From assembly GCA_002440625.1 (NCBI GenBank), contig DJUV01000183.1, forward strand, positions 35,435 to 47,640: DNA of 12,206 nt. Reading direction: 5' to 3'. The position numbers and the translations under genes are program-made. The notes under the pieces were generated by a model. The model saw nothing but the letters and a program-made list of their open reading frames with translations, had not been told where the DNA came from and ran no database searches. Positions 1 to 5,554 of the stretch are shown piece after piece. Source of the DNA: Rhodobacteraceae bacterium UBA6273. GTDB taxonomy: Bacteria > Pseudomonadota > Alphaproteobacteria > Rhodobacterales > Rhodobacteraceae. Each line of letters starts with the position of its first letter. Position 1 is the first letter of the stretch.

Positions 1-14
1 GCCCCCGCACCCCC

Positions 15-36
15 GAGGTATTTTTGGCAAGATGAA
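15..36. repeat. Possible short intergenic repeat element typical of Rhodobacteraceae
   Basis: The 45 bases before the first gene contain a GC-rich stretch running into CGAGGTATTTTTGGCAAGAT (15-34), followed by GAAAG. The T-rich core stands out from the very GC-rich surroundings. From memory, close variants of this string recur between genes in Rhodobacter-like genomes, but only one copy is visible here, so repeat status is inference. It could instead be part of the leader or the end of an upstream gene. Confidence 0.35.
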
Positions 37-45
37 AGAGGGACG

Positions 46-1287
46 ATGAGCTTGCTTCGGTCCTGGGTCGAGAGCGCGAATGCCGATGGGTCGGAGTTTC
101 CGATCCAGAACCTGCCCTGTGGCGTCTTTGATGATGGCCAGGGTGCGCGGATGGGCGTGGCCATTGGCGATTTCGTGCTCGATGTCGGGCGGGTGGCGCA
201 TGGGCTGGACCCGGCGCTCTTTGCCCTGCCGGAATGGAACGCGGTGATGGCGGCGGGGCCTTCGGTCTGGGCGGCGCTGCGCGCGCGCCTGACGGCGCTT
301 TTGTCCGATGATGGCCACCGTGCGGCGGTCGAGCCGCATCTGGTGCCGATGAAGGGTCTGCGGCTATTGATGCCGTTCCGGGTGATCGAATACACCGACT
401 TTTACGCCGGCAAGAACCATGCGGTGAACGTGGGCACCATGTTCAGGGGCGCGGAGAATGCGCTGCCGCCGAACTGGCTGTCGATCCCCATCGGCTACAA
501 TGGCCGGGCCTCGTCGGTCGTCGTCTCGGGAACGCCCGTCAGGCGGCCATGGGGGCAGGTGAAGGGGCCGGACGAGGCCATGCCGCGCTTCGCGCCCTCG
601 GCCCGCTTCGATCTGGAACTTGAGATGGGGGCCATCGTCGGGCAGCCTTCCGAGGGGATGGTCTCCGTGGCCGAGGCCGATGACATGATTTTCGGCTATG
701 TGCTTCTGAACGACTGGTCGGCGCGCGACATTCAGGCTTGGGAGTATCAGCCGCTTGGCCCCTTCCAGGCCAAGGCGACGGCGACGACGATCAGCCCCTG
801 GATCGTGACCAGGGCGGCTTTGGAGCCGTTCCGGGTGTCGACGCCGGAGCGGGAGCGGCCCTTGCTGCCGTATCTGCGGGAGACGGGGCCGATGCTTTAT
901 GACATCGGGCTTGAGGTTGCGCTGGCGCCGGAGGACGGGCGCGAGAGCGTGATCGCGCGGACCAACTACCGCGAGATATATTATTCCGCCGCGCAGCAGT
1001 TGGCGCATCATACGTCGAGCGGCTGTTCGATGCGTGTCGGCGATCTTCTGGGGTCGGGGACGATTTCGGGGCCGGTGAAGGAGAGCCGCGGTTCGCTTCT
1101 GGAATTGAGCTGGGGCGGGAAGGAGCCGCTGACGCTCGAGACGGGCGAGGAGCGGCGGTTCCTTGAGGATGGCGATACGCTGGTCCTGAGGGGGGCGGCG
1201 ATGGGCAACGGATACAGGATTGGCTTCGGCGATTGTGCGGGGCAGATCCTGCCCGCAGCGCCGCTGCCGGATTGGGCGAGGGAGTAG
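46..1287 (+). CDS. fahA: Fumarylacetoacetase (fumarylacetoacetate hydrolase)
   Basis: This 413-residue cytosolic enzyme hydrolyses 4-fumarylacetoacetate to fumarate and acetoacetate, the last step of the homogentisate branch of tyrosine and phenylacetate catabolism. It has the N-terminal SH3-like domain (FPIQNLPCGVF, 18-28) and the C-terminal FAH catalytic domain. Compared with mammalian FAH (419 residues), the metal ligands are present as D118 (EYTDFY), E191 and E193 (LELEMG) and D223 (NDWSARDIQ). The catalytic and substrate residues are present as H125, R134, Q230, Y234, K243 and E353. The length is complete. The start is ATG 46 with GAGGGA just upstream. It is the first gene visible in the left operon and ends 3 nt before the next start. 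Homogentisate dioxygenase and maleylacetoacetate isomerase, expected partners, are not in the window. The homologue is also called hmgB. The FAH full-length family call is firm. Confidence 0.95.
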   Translation: MSLLRSWVESANADGSEFPIQNLPCGVFDDGQGARMGVAIGDFVLDVGRVAHGLDPALFALPEWNAVMAAGPSVWAALRARLTALLSDDGHRAAVEPHLVPMKGLRLLMPFRVIEYTDFYAGKNHAVNVGTMFRGAENALPPNWLSIPIGYNGRASSVVVSGTPVRRPWGQVKGPDEAMPRFAPSARFDLELEMGAIVGQPSEGMVSVAEADDMIFGYVLLNDWSARDIQAWEYQPLGPFQAKATATTISPWIVTRAALEPFRVSTPERERPLLPYLRETGPMLYDIGLEVALAPEDGRESVIARTNYREIYYSAAQQLAHHTSSGCSMRVGDLLGSGTISGPVKESRGSLLELSWGGKEPLTLETGEERRFLEDGDTLVLRGAAMGNGYRIGFGDCAGQILPAAPLPDWARE

Positions 1288-1290
1288 GGC

Positions 1291-2241
1291 ATGGCCAAGG
1301 CATTCGCATCGCAGGGCGATCTTGCGGAGAAGAAGACGAGTTTTACGGAGATCGGCGCGGGGCTTTATGCCTTCACCGCCGAGGGTGATCCCAATACCGG
1401 CGTCATCATCGGCGACGACAGCGTGATGATCGTCGAGGCGCAGGCGACGCCGCGTCTGGCGCGGAAGGTGATCGACTGTGTGCGGTCTGTCACCGACAAG
1501 CCGATCAGCCATGTCGTGCTGACGCATTATCACGCCGTCCGGGTGCTGGGCGCCAGCGCCTATAGCGCGCGCGAGGTCATCATGTCGGACGTGGCCGCCG
1601 CCATGGTCGAGGAGCGGGGGGCCGAGGACTGGGCGAGCGAGTTTGGCCGCTTCCCCCGGCTTTTCGAGGGGCATGAGGAAATTCCGGGGCTGACGCGGCC
1701 GACGACGACATTCTCTGAACGGATGACGGTGTATCTCGGCAAGCGCCGGGTCGACATCATGGCGCTGGGCCGCGCCCATACCGCCGGGGATGCCGTCATC
1801 TGGGTGCCCGATGCCGAGGTTATGTTCACCGGCGATATCGTCGAATATCACTCCGCCTGTTACTGCGGCGACGGGCATTTCAACGACTGGCCCGAGACGC
1901 TTGCCAATATCGCCGCCTATGAGCCGAAGGCCATCGCGCCGGGGCGGGGGGATGCGCTGATCGGCGAGGCGATGGTGGCGAAGGCCCTCGCCGCGACCGA
2001 GGATTTCGTGCGTTCGACCTACAAGCCGGTGGAGCGGGTGGTGGCGCGGGGCGGTTCGCTGAAGGAGGCCTGGGACGCGGTCAGGGCGGCCTGCGATCCG
2101 AAGTTCGCGAGCTTTGCCATCTACGAGCATTGTCTCCCGTTCAACGTCGCCCGCGCCTATGACGAGGCGCGCGGCATCGACACGCCGCGCATCTGGACGG
2201 CAGAGCGCGACCGCGACATGTGGGCCGCACTTCAGGGCTGA
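1291..2241 (+). CDS. MBL-fold metallohydrolase-like protein with degenerate metal site
   Basis: This 316-residue protein has the metallo-beta-lactamase fold in the SoxH/glyoxalase II-like style. The first motif reads THYHAVR (78-84) where active members have HxHxDH. Thus H79 and H81 are kept, but the metal-2 Asp and His are V83 and R84. The AHTAGD motif (H163) and FTGD (D182) are kept, while the terminal PGHG His is replaced (PGRG, R219). A normal dinuclear zinc site is therefore unlikely. It could bind one metal or act on a different substrate. There is no signal peptide. ATG 1291 follows the fahA stop by 3 nt, with GAGGGAG at 1278-1284. The next gene begins 8 nt after its stop, so it is co-transcribed with a homogentisate-pathway enzyme and a hydroxylase. 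Substrate is unknown. Hydrolysis of an ester, thioester or lactone by-product of the pathway would be a guess. Confidence 0.88.
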   Translation: MAKAFASQGDLAEKKTSFTEIGAGLYAFTAEGDPNTGVIIGDDSVMIVEAQATPRLARKVIDCVRSVTDKPISHVVLTHYHAVRVLGASAYSAREVIMSDVAAAMVEERGAEDWASEFGRFPRLFEGHEEIPGLTRPTTTFSERMTVYLGKRRVDIMALGRAHTAGDAVIWVPDAEVMFTGDIVEYHSACYCGDGHFNDWPETLANIAAYEPKAIAPGRGDALIGEAMVAKALAATEDFVRSTYKPVERVVARGGSLKEAWDAVRAACDPKFASFAIYEHCLPFNVARAYDEARGIDTPRIWTAERDRDMWAALQG

Positions 2242-2249
2242 GAGAAAAG

Positions 2250-3806
2250 ATGCCTTACGACTACAAGCCCTTTCCCTTCGTCGCCCCGCCGGGCCTGACC
2301 GCGCCGGAACCGCGTCATGCGGTCGTGATCGTCGGGGCGGGGCCGATCGGCCTTGCCGCAGCGCTGGAACTGGCGAACCACGGGGTCCGCTCGGTCGTGC
2401 TTGACGACAACAATGTCGTCTCGGTCGGCAGCCGGGCGATTTGCTGGTCGAAACGGTCGCTGGAGATTCTCGACCGGATCGGCGTCGGCGCGGCCTGTGT
2501 GGCGAAGGGCGTGATCTGGAAGGTCGGGCGCACCTATCACCGCGACCGCGAGGTCTTCAACTTCGACCTCCTGCCCGAGCCGGGGCACAAGATGCCGGCC
2601 TTTGTGAACCTCCAGCAATATTACGTCGAGGACTATCTGGTGGCTGAGGCCCAAGCTTCGGGCCTCATCGACCTGCGCTTCAAGAACCGCGTGACGGGGG
2701 TGTCGCAGACGGCGGATGGCGCGCGGGTGGAGATCGAGACGCCGGAGGGCTTTTACACGCTTGAAGCCGGATACGTGCTGGCCTGCGACGGGGCGAAAAG
2801 TCCGATCAGGGCGATGATGGGGCTTGAGTTCCAGGGCGTGCTTTTCGAGGAGCGTTTCCTGATTGCGGATATCGAGATGGAGGCGGATTTCCCCTCGGAA
2901 CGCCGCTTCTGGTTCGAGCCGGAGTTCCATCAGGGGCAATCGGCGCTGCTGCACAAGCAGCCCGACAATATCTACCGCATCGACCTGCAGCTTGGCTGGG
3001 GTACTGACCCGGCGGAAGAGAACAAGCCGGAGCGGATCATCCCGAGGATCGAGAAGGTCGTCGGCCACGGCAACTTCAAGCTCGACTGGCATTCGATCTA
3101 CACGTTCCAGTGCCGGCGGCTGGAAAGCTTCGTCCATGACCGGGTGATCTTTGTCGGCGACAGCGCCCATGTCGTCTCGCCCTTCGGGGCACGCGGCGGC
3201 AACGGCGGGTTGCAGGACGTGGATGCCCTGGGCTGGCGGCTGGCGGCGGTGGTGACGGGCGAGGCGCCGGGGGCGATCCTTCAGCGCTATGATCTCGAGC
3301 GGACCCATGGGTCGGACGAGAACATCCTCAATTCCTCGCGCTCGACCCGCTTCATGTCGCCCGCCGAGGGCGCCGAACGGTGGTTCCGCGATGCGACGCT
3401 GGCGCTGGCGAGCCATGCGGAGTTCGCCCGGCCCATGGTCAATTCGGGGCGGCTCTCGGTGCCTTGCGTCTATCCGCTCAGCGGTGCGCCGGACGTGGCT
3501 GGGATGCCGTCCGCCTCGCGGCCAGGTGCGGTGGCGCCGGATGCGCCGCTTGGAGGCGACTGGCTTCTGTCGGTTCTGGGCGGGGAGATGACCTTGCTTG
3601 CCATTGGTCAGCCCGCGCCGGCGCGGCTGGCTCTGCGGGTGGTTGAGGTTGAGGTGACGCCCGAAGTGAAGGCGCGCTATCTCGGCGACCGGGACCGCGC
3701 GCTTTATCTTATCCGCCCGGACCAGATTGTCGCGGCGCGGTGGGAGCGGGCCGAGGCCGGGGCGATCACGGCCCATGCCGCCGCCATCTGGGAGGGCCGG
3801 GCATGA
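2250..3806 (+). CDS. FAD-dependent aromatic hydroxylase (MhpA/MhaA-like)
   Basis: This 518-residue flavoprotein monooxygenase belongs to the PHBH/MhpA class, which uses NAD(P)H and O2 to hydroxylate a phenolic ring. It has the N-terminal Rossmann motif GAGPIG (29-34), the DG motif (CDGAKSP, 179-185) and the FAD ribityl motif FVGDSAH (301-307) followed by GARGGNGG. A C-terminal thioredoxin-like tail (LYLIRPDQIVAARW, 485-498) is typical of the MhpA/phenol hydroxylase subgroup. The start is set at ATG 2250, 8 nt after the previous stop. An in-frame ATG at 2220 would overlap the upstream gene and adds residues not resembling the family. The stop overlaps the next start (ATGA). Beside fumarylacetoacetase and a small DUF2783 protein, the best guess is a 3-hydroxyphenylacetate 6-hydroxylase (MhaA-like) producing homogentisate. 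Hydroxyphenylpropionate or another phenol is possible, so substrate is inference. Confidence 0.9.
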   Translation: MPYDYKPFPFVAPPGLTAPEPRHAVVIVGAGPIGLAAALELANHGVRSVVLDDNNVVSVGSRAICWSKRSLEILDRIGVGAACVAKGVIWKVGRTYHRDREVFNFDLLPEPGHKMPAFVNLQQYYVEDYLVAEAQASGLIDLRFKNRVTGVSQTADGARVEIETPEGFYTLEAGYVLACDGAKSPIRAMMGLEFQGVLFEERFLIADIEMEADFPSERRFWFEPEFHQGQSALLHKQPDNIYRIDLQLGWGTDPAEENKPERIIPRIEKVVGHGNFKLDWHSIYTFQCRRLESFVHDRVIFVGDSAHVVSPFGARGGNGGLQDVDALGWRLAAVVTGEAPGAILQRYDLERTHGSDENILNSSRSTRFMSPAEGAERWFRDATLALASHAEFARPMVNSGRLSVPCVYPLSGAPDVAGMPSASRPGAVAPDAPLGGDWLLSVLGGEMTLLAIGQPAPARLALRVVEVEVTPEVKARYLGDRDRALYLIRPDQIVAARWERAEAGAITAHAAAIWEGRA

Positions 3807-4009
3807 GCCTTGTCACCAGGCGCAACCTCAACGATCAGGACGCCGCCTATGCCGCGCTGATCGGAGCGCACAAGGGGCTGAGCGAGGCGGAGAGCATCGC
3901 CCTTAATGCCCGCCTGATCCTGATCCTGATGAACCATATCGGCGACCCTGCCGTGATCGGTGAGGCGCTGGCGCTCGCGACGGCGAGTGGCGCGCGACCG
4001 GCGGGCTAA
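3803..4009 (+). CDS. Small DUF2783 protein, candidate hydroxylase coupling subunit
   Basis: This is a 68-residue soluble, mostly helical protein of the DUF2783 type, with the stretch RRNLNDQDAAYAALIGAHKG near the N terminus and LNARLILILMNHIGD (34-48) in the centre. There is no signal peptide, no metal motif and no Cys. Its ATG overlaps the hydroxylase stop (ATGA), and GGAGGG at 3791-3796 is its ribosome binding site. The tight coupling suggests that its product acts with the flavoprotein. The known precedent is MhaB, the small coupling protein of the Pseudomonas putida 3-hydroxyphenylacetate hydroxylase MhaAB. Whether this protein is homologous to MhaB was not tested, so the role is inferred from gene order and size. 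It is the last gene of the left operon and converges with the MarR gene 27 bp downstream. Confidence 0.82.
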   Translation: MSLVTRRNLNDQDAAYAALIGAHKGLSEAESIALNARLILILMNHIGDPAVIGEALALATASGARPAG

Positions 4010-4036
4010 GGCCCGGGACCGGCAATCGCGGCCCGT

Positions 4037-4495
4037 TTACGCCTCCGGCAGGCGCAAACCATCCGGCGCGGCTTCGGCAACCGCCGCCGCCAACGCAGCA
4101 AGCCCGCGTTCAAGGGCCTGCCGGTCGCGGTCCTTCATCCGGCCAAGGATGTCGCCCGCCCGCGCCTCGACTGCCGCGAAGGCCTCGCCGAAGAGCGCCC
4201 GGCCTGTGGGCGTGATCGTGTAGTCCTTGAGCCGCCGGTCGCCAACTGACACCTCGCGGGTGATGAGGCCCTTGTCTTCAAGCCGTTGCGCCGCCCGGCT
4301 GACCTGCACCTTGTCGAGCGTCGTGCGCCGCGAAAGGTCGAGCGAGGTGACCTGGCCTGCGCCCTGCAAAAGGAAGAGAAGCCGCCATTCCTCGCGCGAA
4401 AGACCGTAGGTCTGGCCGTAGACAGCGACGAGGTTGCGGGAAAATGCCTCGGCTGCGATGGCGAGGCGGTAGGGAAAGAAAGTCTCCAGCTGCAT
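4037..4495 (-). CDS. MarR-family transcriptional regulator
   Basis: This 152-residue winged-helix regulator has the MarR layout: an N-terminal dimerisation helix, then the helix-turn-helix (about 50-76, including SLDLSRRTTLDKVQVSRAAQ), the DRR wing (GDRRLKDYTIT, 85-95) and C-terminal dimerisation helices. Such proteins usually repress neighbouring operons until an aromatic acid or its CoA ester binds. The target cannot be read from sequence. It lies tail to tail with the left operon and 80 bp downstream of hpaR on the same strand, so it may serve the homogentisate-side genes, with hpaR serving the right operon. ATG at 4495 is the only good start in this frame, and its ribosome binding site is weak. 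The protein is clearly different from the neighbouring HpaR-like regulator, so this is not a recent tandem duplication. Confidence 0.93.
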   Translation of the reverse strand: MQLETFFPYRLAIAAEAFSRNLVAVYGQTYGLSREEWRLLFLLQGAGQVTSLDLSRRTTLDKVQVSRAAQRLEDKGLITREVSVGDRRLKDYTITPTGRALFGEAFAAVEARAGDILGRMKDRDRQALERGLAALAAAVAEAAPDGLRLPEA

Positions 4496-4575
4496 GTCGT
4501 CTTCGTCACGCCCCGCCCTTGGTCCGCGGCGATCCTAATTCACCTGCAACGATTCATGCCAGAGGCAAGCTTTAC
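4496..4575 (-). promoter_or_regulatory. Spacer between the two MarR genes, possible own promoter of the downstream one
   Basis: This 80-bp gap separates the hpaR stop from the start of the next MarR gene. It is less GC-rich in its right half. It holds a short inverted repeat TGCC-AGA-GGCA (4557-4567) and a direct repeat of ATTCA (4538-4542 and 4552-4556, 14 bp apart). No convincing -35/-10 pair was found for the minus strand. The gap is long enough for a separate promoter, but read-through from hpaR is equally possible. Confidence 0.3.
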
Positions 4576-5043
4576 CTAGGACGCTTCCGCCAGGGATTGC
4601 AGCAGGAAATCCAGCTCGTCGAGGATATGGTCGATCCGGTCGCGGCCAAGGCGGGCCTCGATTGCGGCGTAGATCGCAGCACTTTCGGGCGCGAGGGTGC
4701 GGATGAAGCCCCGCCCGGCATCGGTGAGGGTGATAAGCGCGCGCCGGGCATCGCCGGGGTCTTTGCGCAGCGTGGTGAAGCCCCGCGCTTCCAGCGTGCG
4801 AAGCATCCTGGTCAACGATGGCGCCAGGACATTGGCCAGCCGCGACAATTGGGTGGCGTCGCTTTCGCCCGCCTCCAGCAGGACCCGCATCACCCGCCAT
4901 TGCTGTTCGGAAATGTCGTGGGCCGCGAGAAGGGGGCGAAACCGCTCCATCACCGCTTCGCGGGCACGCAGAAGTGCTATGGGCAGCGTCCGGCGGGTTT
5001 CGGCAAGGTTATCGGGCGTCTTGCCCTTGTCGGGGGTGGTCAT
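4576..5043 (-). CDS. hpaR: Homoprotocatechuate operon repressor, MarR family (HpaR-like)
   Basis: This 155-residue MarR-family regulator resembles HpaR of the enterobacterial homoprotocatechuate operon, especially LPIALLRAREAVMERFRPLL (20-39) and the segment SEQQWRVMRVL (45-55), which match the TIALLQAREAAM and TEQQWRIVRIL stretches of E. coli HpaR. The helix-turn-helix spans about 62-88 (ATQLSRLANVLAPSLTRMLR). A wing follows with DPGDARRALITLT (95-107). HpaR represses the meta-cleavage genes and is released by the aromatic substrate. Here the gene is transcribed divergently from hpaF, which is the expected arrangement for local control. ATG at 5043 is preceded by AGGA about 12 nt upstream. 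The N-terminal 18 residues extend beyond E. coli HpaR, so a slightly later start cannot be excluded. The effector is inferred to be 3,4-dihydroxyphenylacetate or a hydroxyphenylacetate. Confidence 0.88.
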   Translation of the reverse strand: MTTPDKGKTPDNLAETRRTLPIALLRAREAVMERFRPLLAAHDISEQQWRVMRVLLEAGESDATQLSRLANVLAPSLTRMLRTLEARGFTTLRKDPGDARRALITLTDAGRGFIRTLAPESAAIYAAIEARLGRDRIDHILDELDFLLQSLAEAS

Positions 5044-5053
5044 GGCCCGTCGT

Positions 5054-5101
5054 CCTGCATGGTTGCGAAAACCTGCATCCAGTTAACCACAGAGATTGAC
5101 A
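5054..5101 (-). promoter_or_regulatory. Candidate hpaR promoter and operator half
   Basis: Upstream of hpaR lie two direct copies of CCTGCAT (5054-5060 and 5072-5078, 18 bp apart) and the palindromic hexamer GTTAAC (5082-5087). GTTAAC shares the TTAAC core with the 12-bp palindrome further right. On the minus strand, TTGTCA (5097-5102) is a 5-of-6 match to a -35 box, and it is the reverse of the TTGACA used in the other direction. No good -10 box is seen at 16-18 bp. Autoregulation of hpaR is inferred. Confidence 0.35.
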
Positions 5102-5124
5102 AGAGGCGAATAAATTAACATGTT
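5096..5124 (+). promoter_or_regulatory. Promoter of the hpaF-I operon
   Basis: TTGACA at 5096-5101 is a perfect -35 box. At a 17-bp spacing the -10 position holds CATGTT (5119-5124), a poor match to TATAAT but tolerable for alphaproteobacterial promoters. The segment 5107-5132 is much more AT-rich than its surroundings. Transcription would start near 5131 and leave a short leader carrying the strong GGGGGAGGGAG ribosome binding site before GTG 5150. This is the only clear sigma-70-like element in the divergent spacer. Confidence 0.55.
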
Positions 5125-5126
5125 AA
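5115..5126. promoter_or_regulatory. Palindromic operator, probable HpaR binding site
   Basis: TTAACATGTTAA is a perfect 12-bp palindrome covering the presumed -10 box of the hpaF promoter. It lies between the hpaR-like regulator and the operon it should control. MarR proteins bind as dimers to short palindromes and repress by blocking RNA polymerase. A related GTTAAC core lies at 5082-5087, about 33 bp away, so two dimers could bind on similar helix faces. Binding by HpaR is inferred from position only. Confidence 0.55.
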
Positions 5127-5149
5127 GTAAATCAGGGGGAGGGAGAGTC

Positions 5150-5554
5150 GTGGCACATCTGACGATCGAATATTCGCCGGGGTTTGAGGCGCGCGCCGAC
5201 GTGGCGGCCCTTTGCCTTGCGCTGCATCAGGCGATGGTCGCCACGGGCATCTTCCCGCTCGCCGGAATCCGGGTGCGTGCGCACAAGGCCGATCACGCCA
5301 TCGTCGCCGACGGCTTGCCGGAAAACGACTTTACCGCCCTGACACTTTCGGTCGGCGCGGGCCGGTCCAAGGAGGACCTTCGCCGGGCGGGCGAGGCGAT
5401 CTTCGCAGCGGCGCAACGCGGCCTTTCCGGCCCGCTCTCCACCCCGCACTTCGCCCTCTCGCTGGAAATCCGGGTGATCGACCCGGAGCTGAGCTGGAAG
5501 GACACCCCCATTCACGCCCGCCTTTCGGGCAAGAACCCAAAGGACCGCCAATGA
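5150..5554 (+). CDS. hpaF: 5-carboxymethyl-2-hydroxymuconate delta-isomerase (HpaF)
   Basis: This 134-residue tautomerase-superfamily enzyme isomerises 5-carboxymethyl-2-hydroxymuconate to 5-oxo-pent-3-ene-1,2,5-tricarboxylate in the homoprotocatechuate pathway. Family signatures are the N-terminal HLTIEYS (3-9), TGIFPLAGIRVRA (32-44) and SVGAGRS (67-73), aligning with E. coli HpaF (126 residues). GTG 5150 is chosen because the family begins right before the EYS strand and because GGGGGAGGGAGAG (5135-5147) sits just upstream. An in-frame ATG at 5120 lies inside the promoter palindrome. An important oddity is that residue 2 is Ala (codon GCA), not the Pro that becomes the catalytic N-terminal proline after Met removal. 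This could lower or change activity. The stop overlaps the hpaE start (ATGA). It is the first gene of the right operon, under the presumed HpaR-controlled promoter. Confidence 0.88.
   Translation: MAHLTIEYSPGFEARADVAALCLALHQAMVATGIFPLAGIRVRAHKADHAIVADGLPENDFTALTLSVGAGRSKEDLRRAGEAIFAAAQRGLSGPLSTPHFALSLEIRVIDPELSWKDTPIHARLSGKNPKDRQ

Noticed and set aside
364..2130. 588-residue open frame on the minus strand across fahA and the MBL gene
   Set aside because: It is antisense to two clearly conserved genes, crosses their boundary, is Arg/Pro/His-rich, and has no recognisable domain. GC-rich codon bias leaves such frames open.
2232..3776. 514-residue open frame on the minus strand opposite the FAD hydroxylase
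   Set aside because: Same reasoning: it mirrors a well-conserved flavoprotein, is low in complexity and lacks any family motif or ribosome binding site.
4002..4015. Hairpin CGGGC-TAAG-GCCCG at the end of the DUF2783 gene as a terminator
   Set aside because: The stem is only 5 bp, includes the stop codon, and no T-run follows. It was too weak to list as a terminator.
5120..5149. ATG 5120 as start of hpaF
   Set aside because: It lies within the promoter palindrome, has no Shine-Dalgarno sequence, and would add ten residues absent from the family. GTG 5150 has a strong ribosome binding site.
5212..5550. 113-residue N-terminal extension of hpaE
   Set aside because: It reads through hpaF in another frame and is unlike any aldehyde dehydrogenase; ATG 5551 matches the family start.
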